Below, piece by piece: positions 27,045 through 37,460 of a stretch of 64,000 bases of DNA. Made by a program: the position numbers and the translations under genes. The DNA lies in contig NZ_CP081001.1 of the NCBI RefSeq assembly GCF_029590555.1, positions 1,860,001 to 1,924,000 on the forward strand, written 5' to 3'. The notes below the pieces were generated by a model. The model saw nothing but the letters and a program-made list of their open reading frames with translations. It was not told where the DNA came from and ran no database searches. The stretch's first letter is position 1, and every line of letters starts with the position of its first letter. The stretch is from Sphingobium sp. V4 (GTDB lineage: Bacteria; Pseudomonadota; Alphaproteobacteria; Sphingomonadales; Sphingomonadaceae).

Positions 27045-28457
27045 ATGACAGAGGGGAGCGCCGAAAGGGTCAATATGGCCTTCATCGCCGCGATCGTGGC
27101 CGTGGCGACGATCGGCGGCTTCATGTTCGGCTATGATTCGGGCGTCATCAACGGCACGCAGAAGGGGCTGGAAAGCGCCTTCGACCTCGGCAAGCTGGGC
27201 ATCGGCGTCAATGTCGGCGCGATCCTGGTCGGCTCCTCGATCGGCGCGTTCGGCGCGGGCCGCATGGCCGACATCATCGGCCGGCGCGGCGTGATGATGC
27301 TGGCCGCCATCCTCTTCCTCGTCAGCGCGCTGTTGGCCGGCGCGGCCGGTTCCTCCGCCCTCTTCATCATCGCCCGCATCATCGGCGGCCTGGGCGTGGG
27401 CGCGGCGAGCGTCATCTCGCCGGTCTACATCTCCGAAGTCACGCCGGCCAATGTGCGCGGCCGACTGTCGAGCGTGCAACAGGTGATGATAATCTCCGGC
27501 CTCACCGGCGCGTTCGTCGCCAACTTCGTGCTGGCCCGCTATGCCGGCGGCTCGACCGCGCCGCTGTGGCTCGACTTCCCGGCCTGGCGCTGGATGTTCT
27601 GGTTGCAGGCGATCCCCGCCGCCATCTATTTCCTGGCGCTGCTCGTCATTCCCGAAAGCCCCCGCTACCTCGTCGCGCGGGGTCAGGAGGATCGCGCCCA
27701 TGCGGTGCTGACCCGCCTGTTCGGCGCCGACGCCGCGACGCGCAAGGTGGCCGAGATCCGCGCCAGCCTGGCCGCCGACCATCACCGCCCCAAGCTCTCC
27801 GACCTGATCGACAAGGCCAGCGGCAAGGTGCGCCCGATCGTCTGGACCGGCATTGGCCTCGCCGTCTTCCAACAGCTCGTCGGCATCAACGTCGTCTTCT
27901 ATTATGGCGCGACCCTGTGGGAAGCCGTCGGCTTTTCCGAGGACAACGCCCTCCAGATCAACATCCTCTCGGGCGTGCTGTCGATCGGCGCGTGCCTGGG
28001 CACGATCATGCTGGTCGACCGGATCGGCCGCAAGCCGCTGCTGCTGATCGGCTCGGCGGGCATGGCCGTGACGCTGGCGGTGGTCGCCTATGCCTTCTCC
28101 ACCGCCGTTACCGGTGCGGATGGCGGCGTCACCCTGCCCGGCCATAATGGCCTGATGGCGCTGATCGCGGCCAACCTGTACGTGATCTTCTTCAACCTCA
28201 GCTGGGGTCCGATCATGTGGGTCATGCTGGGCGAAATGTTCCCCAACCAGATTCGCGGCTCCGGCCTTGCGGTCGCGGGCTTCGCCCAGTGGATCGCCAA
28301 TGCCGCCATATCGGTCAGCTTCCCCGCGCTGGCCGTGTCGCCCGGCCTGGTGGTGACCTATACCGGCTATGCGCTGTTCGCGGCGATCAGCTTCTTCTTC
28401 GTCCGCGCCATGGTGCATGAGACCAAGGGGCGCGAGCTTGAGGACATGGTCGGCTGA
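27045..28457 (+). CDS. MFS sugar porter, probable D-xylose/H+ symporter
   Basis: Inner-membrane transporter of 470 residues and 12 helices, of the XylE/sugar porter family. Signatures are FGYDSGVINGTQ in helix 1, GRMADIIGRRG after helix 2, PESPRYLVARGQ at the end of helix 6, QQLVGINVVFYYG in helix 7 and DRIGRKPLLL after helix 8. The start has AAGGAACAGGAT upstream. It sits in the xyl operon and would bring in xylose released by the GH3 enzymes. The substrate could also be another pentose or hexose. Confidence 0.9.
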   Translation: MTEGSAERVNMAFIAAIVAVATIGGFMFGYDSGVINGTQKGLESAFDLGKLGIGVNVGAILVGSSIGAFGAGRMADIIGRRGVMMLAAILFLVSALLAGAAGSSALFIIARIIGGLGVGAASVISPVYISEVTPANVRGRLSSVQQVMIISGLTGAFVANFVLARYAGGSTAPLWLDFPAWRWMFWLQAIPAAIYFLALLVIPESPRYLVARGQEDRAHAVLTRLFGADAATRKVAEIRASLAADHHRPKLSDLIDKASGKVRPIVWTGIGLAVFQQLVGINVVFYYGATLWEAVGFSEDNALQINILSGVLSIGACLGTIMLVDRIGRKPLLLIGSAGMAVTLAVVAYAFSTAVTGADGGVTLPGHNGLMALIAANLYVIFFNLSWGPIMWVMLGEMFPNQIRGSGLAVAGFAQWIANAAISVSFPALAVSPGLVVTYTGYALFAAISFFFVRAMVHETKGRELEDMVG

Positions 28458-28474
28458 GCACAGACATCATCCTG

Positions 28475-29344
28475 TTGCGGGCGGGGGCGCTGGAAGCGGC
28501 GCTCTCCCCCGCTGTCGGCGGTTCGTTGCTGCGTCTGGCGCTGGACGGGGTCGACCTGCTGCGCCGCGCGCCGGACGGCGCGGGCGATCCGCTGGCGATG
28601 GCCAGCTTCCCGCTCGTCCCCTATGCCAATCGCATCGCGGACGGCCGGTTCGCCTTCGACGGGCAGGACTATCAGCTGCCGCGCAATTTCGGCGATCATC
28701 CGCACAGCATCCATGGCTTTGGCTGGCAGGCGACATGGACAGAGAAGGCGACAGCCCCCGCCTCCGCCCGACTGGTGCATGAGCATGGCGGCGACGCCGG
28801 CTGGCCCTGGCCCTACCGCGCTGAACAACAGGTCGCGCTCACCCCGTCACAACTGTCCATGTCGCTGTCCATGACCAATGTCGGCGACGGCCCCATGCCG
28901 GCGGGACTGGGTTTCCACCCCTATTTCCTGGCCGATGGGGCCACGACCTTGCGCTTCGATGCGCGCAGCCTGTGGCTCTCCACCACCGACATGCTGCCCG
29001 CGCGCCAAGTTCCCGCCGATGCGCTGGGCGACTGGTCGCGGCCCGCGCCGGTGCACGGCAACAGCCTGATCGACAATGTCTATGGCGGCTGGACCGGCAT
29101 CGCGACGGTCGAGCGCGGGGATGGCGTGCGCCTGACGCTGTCCGCCACCGGCGCGGACTGGCTGCATGTCTATCGACCGCCCGACAGCGCCGATTTCTGC
29201 CTGGAGCCGGTCAGCCACATGCCCGACGCGATCAACCGGGGCGGGATGGCGACGCTAGCGCCGGGCGACACCGCGCATCTTGCCATGACCATCGCCATCG
29301 ACAAAATCGACCAGACGCTTCCGAAATGGGACGGGATCGCCTAA
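28475..29344 (+). CDS. Aldose 1-epimerase family protein
   Basis: Predicted mutarotase interconverting the alpha and beta anomers of a sugar, which would supply the anomer used by XylB. The 289-residue protein has the galactose-mutarotase fold with catalytic-type histidines in HPHSIHGFGWQ and GLGFHPYF, and the Glu in CLEPVSHMPDAIN. The N-terminus is unsure: TTG at 28475 is the only start codon in frame after the transporter stop, and homology-like residues (DIILLRAGALEAALSPA) continue upstream to 28454. It ends the xyl operon. Confidence 0.85.
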   Translation: MRAGALEAALSPAVGGSLLRLALDGVDLLRRAPDGAGDPLAMASFPLVPYANRIADGRFAFDGQDYQLPRNFGDHPHSIHGFGWQATWTEKATAPASARLVHEHGGDAGWPWPYRAEQQVALTPSQLSMSLSMTNVGDGPMPAGLGFHPYFLADGATTLRFDARSLWLSTTDMLPARQVPADALGDWSRPAPVHGNSLIDNVYGGWTGIATVERGDGVRLTLSATGADWLHVYRPPDSADFCLEPVSHMPDAINRGGMATLAPGDTAHLAMTIAIDKIDQTLPKWDGIA

Positions 29345-29377
29345 GCTGCCTCAAACCAGCAGCAAAGGGTCTAGCCT

Positions 29378-29728
29378 ATGCAATTTCTGCGGACAGCCTT
29401 CTGGGTCGTCATCGCCGTGGCGCTCGCCTTCTTCTGCATGGCGAATTATGTCCCCGTGACCGTGCGTCTGTGGGGTGATCTGGTGATGGAAACCAAGCTG
29501 CCCGTCCTGCTGATCGGCGCCTTCCTGCTGGGCGCGCTGCCCTTCTGGGTCATGGCGCGGGCCACGCGCTGGCGGTTGAAGCGCCGGCTCGACAGCACCG
29601 AGCGAGCGCTGGTGGCGGCCACGGCCGCCTCCGCGCCGCCGCCCGCCCCCGCCCTTTCCGATCCGCCCGTGGTCACGACCGTTACGGACTCCCCCATCCC
29701 CTCTTCCAATGTTACAGGACCAGCATGA
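29378..29728 (+). CDS. lapA: LapA-family (DUF1049) inner-membrane protein
   Basis: Protein of 116 residues with two transmembrane segments (about 6-24 and 42-62) joined by a short loop (MANYVPVTVRLWGDLVMETKLP). A basic stretch (RATRWRLKRRLD) and a Pro/Ala/Thr-rich cytoplasmic tail follow. The layout matches LapA/YciS proteins, which in enterobacteria work with LapB in lipopolysaccharide control. Its stop overlaps the pyrF start (ATGA). The tail is unusually proline/threonine rich. Confidence 0.8.
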   Translation: MQFLRTAFWVVIAVALAFFCMANYVPVTVRLWGDLVMETKLPVLLIGAFLLGALPFWVMARATRWRLKRRLDSTERALVAATAASAPPPAPALSDPPVVTTVTDSPIPSSNVTGPA

Positions 29729-30399
29729 GCAGCCCCATCTATGTCGCCATCGACACGCCCGACCTTGCCAAGGCGCAGACGCTCGCCGGGCAGGTGCGGC
29801 ATCATGTCGGCGGGCTGAAGCTGGGCCTCGAATTTTTCTGCGCCAACGGCCATCATGGCGTGCATGAGATGATGAAGTTCGGCCTGCCGATCTTCCTCGA
29901 CCTCAAGCTGCACGACATTCCCAACACCGTGGCGAAGGCGGTGCAGGCGCTGCACCTGCTGGAGCCGGCGATCCTGACCGTCCATGCCGCCGGCGGCCGC
30001 GCCATGCTGGAGGATGCCAAGGCGGCGGCGGGCGTCAACACCAAGGTGGTCGCCGTCACCGTGCTGACCAGCCTCGACAATGGCGACCTCCTCGACATCG
30101 GCGTGGGTGGAAAGGCCGAAGATCAGGTCCGTCGCCTCGCCGACCTGGCGCAGAGCGCGGGCCTCGACGGCATCGTCTGTTCGGGCGAGGAAGTGGCGCT
30201 GGTCAAGCAGGGCTGGAATGACGGCTTCTTCGTCGTGCCGGGCGTCCGTCCTGCCGGCGGCGCGCTGGGCGACCAGAAGCGCGCGGTGACGCCGCGCCAG
30301 GCGCTGGACCGGGGGGCGTCGATCCTGGTGGTCGGCAGGCCGATCAGCCTGGCGGAAAATCCCGACCTGGCGGCACGGGAGATCGAGGCGACGCTTTAG
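29725..30399 (+). CDS. pyrF: Orotidine 5'-phosphate decarboxylase
   Basis: Final step of UMP synthesis. The 224-residue TIM-barrel protein shows the catalytic DLKLHDIPNTVAKAV motif (about 52-66), VHAAGG, and the phosphate-binding end VVPGVRPAGGALGDQKR and GASILVVGRPI. It is translationally coupled to lapA by a 4-bp ATGA overlap. Confidence 0.97.
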   Translation: MSSPIYVAIDTPDLAKAQTLAGQVRHHVGGLKLGLEFFCANGHHGVHEMMKFGLPIFLDLKLHDIPNTVAKAVQALHLLEPAILTVHAAGGRAMLEDAKAAAGVNTKVVAVTVLTSLDNGDLLDIGVGGKAEDQVRRLADLAQSAGLDGIVCSGEEVALVKQGWNDGFFVVPGVRPAGGALGDQKRAVTPRQALDRGASILVVGRPISLAENPDLAAREIEATL

Positions 30400-30446
30400 G
30401 AGGATTGCGAGCAGAGGCAGACAGTTGAGCGCGGTGCGACGCGGGC

Positions 30447-30866
30447 CTACCGTCCCTCTTCGACCTCATCCCCGGCAAAGAAATGCTGGATCACATCGCG
30501 CGCCAGTCGCGCGGGGCGCAGGGTGTCGGCGTCGATGCAGCACCAGCTGGACTTGACCTCCGCCAGGACTTCCTCCCCGCGGCGGATCACCGTTTCATAG
30601 AAGGCGCGCGCGCCCTGCACCTTTTCCAGCAGGACGGTGGCAATCACCTCGTCATCGAGGAAAGTGGGCTTGCGATAGGTGATCTCATGCTTGAGCGCGA
30701 CCCAGAGATGCTGGGCGACCGCCTCCGCCGGGGCCAGCGCACGCCAATGGTCCAGCACCGCATTCTGCACCCATTTCAGGTAGCTGGCATTGTTGACATG
30801 ACCCATGAAGTCGATGTCGTCCGGCTCGATGCCGACCGGGTAGAGATGGGGAATCGCGTTACTCAC
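30447..30866 (-). CDS. 4-hydroxybenzoyl-CoA thioesterase-like (hotdog) acyl-CoA thioesterase
   Basis: Hotdog-fold thioesterase of 139 residues. The active-site Asp lies in DDIDFMGHVNNASYLKWVQN, the usual 4HBT pattern, followed by VALKHEITYRKPTFLDDEV. The open frame extends to 30968, but that part overlaps the terminator at 30926-30961, so the GTG at 30866 is preferred despite a weak ribosome binding site. Likely hydrolyses a small or medium acyl-CoA; substrate not predictable. It is convergent with pyrF. Confidence 0.82.
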   Translation of the reverse strand: MSNAIPHLYPVGIEPDDIDFMGHVNNASYLKWVQNAVLDHWRALAPAEAVAQHLWVALKHEITYRKPTFLDDEVIATVLLEKVQGARAFYETVIRRGEEVLAEVKSSWCCIDADTLRPARLARDVIQHFFAGDEVEEGR

Positions 30867-30925
30867 AAGGATGTAAATAACACTGCCGCAAGCAGGCTGA
30901 TAGAGGGGATCGGCGCCTCGCGCGC

Positions 30926-30961
30926 AAAAAGGCGGCCGATCCGACGACCGGCCGCCTCTTT
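30926..30961 (-). terminator. Intrinsic terminator of the outer-membrane barrel gene
   Basis: Stem GGCGGCCG/CGGCCGCC (30931-30938 with 30949-30956), with A5 on the + strand side giving U5 on the minus transcript; the other flank (TCTTT) could also serve the + direction. Confidence 0.8.
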
Positions 30962-31036
30962 CCGTCACAGCCTCCGTTCGCTTCGTGCGAAGCCGGAAAG
31001 CGGCCAGGACAGTTCTACCTGCCTCGGCCGGGTAGA

Positions 31037-31690
31037 TCAGAAGCGCCAGCCTACGCTGCCGACCACCTGGTGGCGATCGGTATCGATGCCGAATTCATCG
31101 CTGGTCGCGCCATTGGCGAAGTCGATATGCGCGTCCTCATATTTGGAATAGCGATATTCGATCTTGGCGAAGGTGTTGGCGTTGATCGCCCGCTCCACGC
31201 CCGCACCGATGCGCCAGCCGTCGAGCTTGAAATTGGTGTCGGTTTCCTGGTTTGTGTCGCCGGCCAGCACGTCCAGCTTAGTGTTGGTGTAGCCGCCCTT
31301 CACATAGACCAGCGTCGCGGGGTTGGCGAGGATGCCGGCGCGCGCGCCAATATAAAGGTCGCGGCCCTGCTTCACGCGGCCGAAGCCGAACTGGTCGGAA
31401 AAGTCGGTTCGGCTGCTCTTGGCGGTCGAGTCGGTATATTCGCCCTCGACGCCGACGACGGCGCTGCCCAGATTAACGTCATAGCCCGCGCCCACGCCGT
31501 AGAGCAGGCCGTCGATATTCTGATCGTCATTGCCATTGTCATTGTCCACGTCGCTACCGGCCCCGGTGCGGTCATAGCCCAGGATCGCTTCGACGCGCGG
31601 GCCGGTGAAGGTCGGGCCGACATCCTGCGCGAAAACCGGGGTGGCGACAGTGGCGCCGGCCAGAAGGGTTGCGACCATCAACTTACGCAT
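31037..31690 (-). CDS. Outer-membrane beta-barrel protein (OmpA-like/Opacity type)
   Basis: A 217-residue small barrel. The signal peptide is MRKLMVATLLAGATVATPVFA. Alternating amphipathic strands include GPRVEAILGYDRTG, LYGVGAGYDVNLG, DLYIGARAGILANPATLVYVKGGYTN and FAKIEYRYSKYEDA, ending in SVGWRF with terminal Phe. An acidic repeat, DVDNDNGNDDQN, in the first loop could bind cations. Similar to the 8-stranded porin-like proteins abundant in sphingomonads. Role unknown. Confidence 0.85.
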   Translation of the reverse strand: MRKLMVATLLAGATVATPVFAQDVGPTFTGPRVEAILGYDRTGAGSDVDNDNGNDDQNIDGLLYGVGAGYDVNLGSAVVGVEGEYTDSTAKSSRTDFSDQFGFGRVKQGRDLYIGARAGILANPATLVYVKGGYTNTKLDVLAGDTNQETDTNFKLDGWRIGAGVERAINANTFAKIEYRYSKYEDAHIDFANGATSDEFGIDTDRHQVVGSVGWRF

Positions 31691-31789
31691 AGGGATTCTC
31701 CGTTCTCATTCTCTTCCCCCTCAGGGGGTGAGACGCTCAAGCCGGAAAAGCCGCGTTGGTTTCATGAACAGGAGATAAACATTTGATTA

Positions 31790-31807
31790 TGTGCCATTAA
31801 TGACACA
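31790..31807. promoter_or_regulatory. 18-bp near-palindrome upstream of the barrel gene
   Basis: TGTGCCATTAATGACACA, with 9-bp arms and one mismatch, 100 bp upstream of the barrel-protein start. The TGTG...CACA spacing is two longer than a CRP site. Likely an operator of unknown regulator. Confidence 0.35.
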
Positions 31808-31866
31808 AGACTGGCTCCGTTCGTCGCAACATTGTGGGGAACGGACGATGAACCGAAACGGCCTGC

Positions 31867-33261
<1,395 letters not shown>

Positions 33262-33263
33262 AG

Positions 33264-36200
33264 TTAATAATCCCTGGATATGCGGACGTTGGCGCTCTGG
33301 CGCCCCAGCGTGGAGATGGCGCCCAGCAGCGAGAGCCAGCGCGTGACCTGATATTCGATACGCGTCGCCGAATAGCCCTGCCCGTCGGTGATGAGTTCCA
33401 CATAGGTCTTGCGGGTCAGATATTTGCCCGCCGCGATCGACGTGCCCTGCCCCTGGGTCGGATCGGCGGCGATGATGCGCAGCCGGTCGAGGCCCGCCGC
33501 CTTGCGCACCGCGTTGATCGGGTCCAGCCCGCTTCCCCCCTGGAGAGAGCCGACCGCCGAAGCGAGCTGGAGCGCTTCGGGCGCGGACAGGTTGGTGATC
33601 GACGTGCCGAACAGGATGCGCGAGAGCAGTTCGTCCTGCGGCAGGGCCGGCGTGCTGGTGAAGCTGATGTCGGGGCGCAGCCCGGTGCCGCCGACATGGA
33701 TGGTGGCGGACAGGTCGCTGACATCGGCTTCGGCGCTGATGTCGAGCGTCGGGTTGACCGGGGTCCGGCCATCGAACTGGATATGGCCTTCGCGCAGTTC
33801 GAAGCGGCGCCCGGCAAATTCATAGCCGCCACGCACCAGTTCCGCCCGGCCCGCGATGGCCGGGCTGGTCACGGTTCCGCCGATCGTCAGGTCGGCCCGC
33901 CATTCGCTGTCGAGGCCAAGGCCCGTGACGGTCAGGCGATTGCGTGCACGCGCCTTCACCGCCAGCGCCCAGGGCACGGTGGCGCGCTGCTGTTCGATCT
34001 CCTCGCCGCGCCGGTTGATCTCGACCACGCGCAGTTCCGGAATCTGCGCCACGGCGGCGGCGCGCCCCATGGTGAAACGGCTGCGGTTGAGCGTCAGGTC
34101 GCCGCCGATCGTGCCGCCCACCCCGTCCGATCGCAGGGTGATCGGCCCGGTGACGGTCGCGGCGATATCGTCGCGCTCCAGCAGCGCGGCATTGTCGGCC
34201 TGGAGCGCCAGGTCCATGCCGACGCCCGCTATGCCGTTGAAGGTGAAGCGGCCCGTGCCGTTGACCGTGCCGCCATTCTGCGCCGTCGCGGCGAAGCTGG
34301 AAATGACGAGCTGGGCACCGGAGAAGCGGCCCCGCGCCCGGACATCGCGCAGCCGCATGCCGGTGACGGGGCTGTTGATCGCGGCCTTGTCGGTCGCTAG
34401 CTGCCCGGTGATCAGCGGATCGCCCAGCGTGCCGCGCATGTCGGCCGTCACGCTGACCGGACCGCTGATGTCGACAATCTCGACGCCGGTGAGGCGCCAG
34501 AGCGTGTCGGCCGTGCCGCCAAAGCGCAGCTGCGCGAACAGCGGCGCGGCATTCAGCCGCTGCACCAGCCCGCCCTCGCGGCCAAGCGGCGTCAGCAGCG
34601 CCTGCCCCCGGCCGATCGTCTTGCCGTCGGCGACGAAGATCATCCGGGTCGCCAGCCGATCCGACGTCAGCGCGGCATTGACGCCGACATCGACCGGCCG
34701 TGAACTCAACGACAGGCCGGAGCGGGACAGGCCGCGAATGCGCAGTTCCGCCTTGCCGGTGGGAAGGCCGCCGCGCGGCTGGGCGTAGCTGAGCGATCCG
34801 GTCGCCATGCCGCCAAGGCCCAGATTGTCATAGGCGATGTCGAGCAGCGACAGTGGGAGCTTTTCCATGCGCGCTTCGATATGGGTCGATGCGCTGCCCA
34901 GTTCGCCAGCCAGTTGCAGTGATCCGCCGGCATAGCTGACCGTCGTCGGCGACAGGCGCCAGCCATCCTCGGTCCGGGTCAGCAGCGCCGCGCGATTGAG
35001 GCGGATGGGGCGCTTGTCGATTGTGCCGCCGGCCGACAGGCGGATGCGGTCGGGTTCGACCTGCGCCTCGCCCTGAAGCTCGAAGAGGCGGCCGCGCTGG
35101 CCCGACAGGCTGCCGCGTATCTGCCCCTTGCCATCGACCAGTTCGGCGTTTGCCGCGAAGCGGCCGAGCAGCGCGCCGCCCACGCGCAGCCCACGCGCCT
35201 GCGCCGTGGCCGTGACCGTCGTGCCGTCGGGATCGAGCAGGATAGTGCCGTCCAGCGTGCCGCGCCGCACCGCGATGATGGTCGGCCCCTCGAAACTGGC
35301 GTCATTGGCGGTGAGCTTGAGCTGCACCTGCTGCGCATCGTTCACCGGCCTGAAATTGATATAGCCGGTAACGGGGCCGAGCACGCCGAGCTGTCCGGCC
35401 AGTCCGCCCGCGACCGGGCGAATGTCGCCGCTGGCGGTGACGCCGGAGACGGCAAGATTGGCGACCCGCACCACCGCCTGCCCGCCCGGGGGCAGCAGAA
35501 TCACGCCGCGCCCGGTGAACGGGCCGAGCGTCGATCCGCCATTGGCTGTGTAGCTGTAGCCGTTGGCGTCGGGGATCAGCTTCGCCCGCACGTCGCGCAG
35601 GCCCAGTGCGTCCATCGGCCGGGCCAGCAGCAGGTCGATGGTCGGGCGCTCGATCCGGCCGTCCAGCGTCAGGGTGACGGGGCCATAGCGGCCATGGCGC
35701 CCGCTGCCCTCCAGATGCAATGTCCCGTCGCGGTGGCGCAGACCCTGCCCCGCCAGCGTCAACAGCGGCGATTCGAGGCGCAGATTGCTGAGCGCCAATT
35801 GCCCGTCGGGCCGCAGTTCCAGTCCGCTGCGCGCGGTCGGCAGGCCGCCGCCCAGCGTGCGCAGGAAATCATTGTCGAGCCGCCGTACCCGCGCCAGCGC
35901 AGTGCCGCCAAGGCCGAAGCTGCCGTCGCGGCGCGGCACGGCCCGCAGCTTGGACGTCAGGTCGACAATGCCCAGCCCGCGAATGAACAGGTTGCTGATC
36001 TGCCCGTCCAGACCGAAATCATAACGGCCGGTCTTGAGGTCGGCGATCATCACCAGCTTGCCGCGCAGCTTGTCCGAACGGAACTGCATCGGATTGCTGA
36101 CGATCTGCTGCCCCTTCAGTTGCAGCACGCCATCGAGCTGAAAATTGCGGACTATGCCCTCGACCAGTTCGCCTTGCCCGTCCAGCCGGCGCGCGCGCAG

Positions 36201-37460
36201 CCGGAGCGGGACCATAGCGGAGCCGTTGGCGGCCTGCCTGCCCTTACCTTCGGCCCGCACGTCGCGGATCACGGTCCTGTCGAAGGCCAGTTCGCGCGCC
36301 GTCAGCAGATATTCATAGCCCGGCGTGCTGAACGGACCGTCGAGCCGGATCTTCGCGGCGATGTCACGGCCACGCATGGTCCGGAGCAACGCCTGCGGCC
36401 GCGACAGTTTCAGGTCGATCAACAGATTGTCGAGCGCATTGTTGCGCAGGTCGATGGCTCCGTCGGCATCCAGGTCGAAGGCGGCGGAGCGCAGAGCCAT
36501 CCTGCCGTCGATCACCCGGTCGACCATCGTGCCGCTGGCGCGTACCGACAGGCGCGGATCGGCCATGCGGCGCAACAGGCCATTGCCGGCGACAGCGGCC
36601 GTCTCGATCGTGCCGCGCGCCGAATAGGCACCGCTGCGCGCCGCCAGAACGAAGTCGGCGGCCGCATCCCCATCGACCATGGCTGCCAGCCGCCCGTCCC
36701 AGCGGCTCCAGCTGCCCTTGCCGCCGATGCGCAGATTGGCGTCCTGCTTCAGGCCCGCCATCGCCGCCAGCACACCGCCTTTCGGCGCATTGACGGTAAC
36801 GTCCAGCTTGAAACGGTCGTCGTCCGGCCGGCTGTCGAGCGCGATCGTGAGCGCATCGCTGCCGTCGAGCGTCCGCGCCGCCAGGTCGATGATCGCGCGG
36901 CCGCCGCGAATGTCGGCATCCCCCGTCATCGTCGCGGTCTGGATACGGCCGGTGACGGCAGGCGCGATCGTCAGCCGGCCAACCGAAAACTGCATCAGGC
37001 GAATGTCGAAGCCCGGCAGGATCGGGCCGCGCCGCTGGGTCGGATTAAGCCGGGGCAGCTTGTGCAGCGTCGCCTGCGGAATGGCGAGCCGGTCGATGTC
37101 CAGCCGGTTGGACAGCCAGGCGAAGGGCCACCAGTCCAGTTCGACGCGCGGCGCATCCAGGAAGCGCCCCCTGGGATCGGACAGGGTCAGGTTGCGCAGT
37201 ACCGCCTTGCGATAGATGCTGCCCTCGATCGCGCCGACATGGATGCGCAGGCCCGATGCCGACTTGATCGTGGCGATGCGGCCGGCAAGGTAGCGATGGC
37301 CGCCCGACGTGTCGAGCCAGGCCAGCGCGCCGACGACGACCAGCAACGCCGCCGCCAGCAGCCCCGCCACCCAGCGCTGCCAGCGCCCATCCCAGGCACG
37401 TCGATGGGTCACCAAAGGCGGCGGCGTGACGGTGGCGGGCGAAGGCGCGTCGTCGGCCAT
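33264..37460 (-). CDS. tamB: Translocation and assembly module subunit TamB
   Basis: Large AsmA-like protein (1398 residues) thought to span the periplasm as a lipid-conducting beta-taco and to work with TamA in outer-membrane homeostasis. One N-terminal membrane anchor ([20 protein letters not shown], about 30-49) precedes a long beta-rich region of degenerate repeats. The C-terminal DUF490 domain contains [21 protein letters not shown] and [15 protein letters not shown] and ends in a Tyr (SRDY). It starts at 37460 with a 1-bp overlap of the tamA stop. Confidence 0.95.
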   Translation of the reverse strand: MADDAPSPATVTPPPLVTHRRAWDGRWQRWVAGLLAAALLVVVGALAWLDTSGGHRYLAGRIATIKSASGLRIHVGAIEGSIYRKAVLRNLTLSDPRGRFLDAPRVELDWWPFAWLSNRLDIDRLAIPQATLHKLPRLNPTQRRGPILPGFDIRLMQFSVGRLTIAPAVTGRIQTATMTGDADIRGGRAIIDLAARTLDGSDALTIALDSRPDDDRFKLDVTVNAPKGGVLAAMAGLKQDANLRIGGKGSWSRWDGRLAAMVDGDAAADFVLAARSGAYSARGTIETAAVAGNGLLRRMADPRLSVRASGTMVDRVIDGRMALRSAAFDLDADGAIDLRNNALDNLLIDLKLSRPQALLRTMRGRDIAAKIRLDGPFSTPGYEYLLTARELAFDRTVIRDVRAEGKGRQAANGSAMVPLRLRARRLDGQGELVEGIVRNFQLDGVLQLKGQQIVSNPMQFRSDKLRGKLVMIADLKTGRYDFGLDGQISNLFIRGLGIVDLTSKLRAVPRRDGSFGLGGTALARVRRLDNDFLRTLGGGLPTARSGLELRPDGQLALSNLRLESPLLTLAGQGLRHRDGTLHLEGSGRHGRYGPVTLTLDGRIERPTIDLLLARPMDALGLRDVRAKLIPDANGYSYTANGGSTLGPFTGRGVILLPPGGQAVVRVANLAVSGVTASGDIRPVAGGLAGQLGVLGPVTGYINFRPVNDAQQVQLKLTANDASFEGPTIIAVRRGTLDGTILLDPDGTTVTATAQARGLRVGGALLGRFAANAELVDGKGQIRGSLSGQRGRLFELQGEAQVEPDRIRLSAGGTIDKRPIRLNRAALLTRTEDGWRLSPTTVSYAGGSLQLAGELGSASTHIEARMEKLPLSLLDIAYDNLGLGGMATGSLSYAQPRGGLPTGKAELRIRGLSRSGLSLSSRPVDVGVNAALTSDRLATRMIFVADGKTIGRGQALLTPLGREGGLVQRLNAAPLFAQLRFGGTADTLWRLTGVEIVDISGPVSVTADMRGTLGDPLITGQLATDKAAINSPVTGMRLRDVRARGRFSGAQLVISSFAATAQNGGTVNGTGRFTFNGIAGVGMDLALQADNAALLERDDIAATVTGPITLRSDGVGGTIGGDLTLNRSRFTMGRAAAVAQIPELRVVEINRRGEEIEQQRATVPWALAVKARARNRLTVTGLGLDSEWRADLTIGGTVTSPAIAGRAELVRGGYEFAGRRFELREGHIQFDGRTPVNPTLDISAEADVSDLSATIHVGGTGLRPDISFTSTPALPQDELLSRILFGTSITNLSAPEALQLASAVGSLQGGSGLDPINAVRKAAGLDRLRIIAADPTQGQGTSIAAGKYLTRKTYVELITDGQGYSATRIEYQVTRWLSLLGAISTLGRQSANVRISRDY

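Noticed and set aside
33264..37460. tamB repeats as evidence of a giant adhesin
   Set aside because: The single N-terminal anchor, AsmA-like beta repeats, C-terminal DUF490 motif and coupling to an Omp85 protein identify it as TamB.
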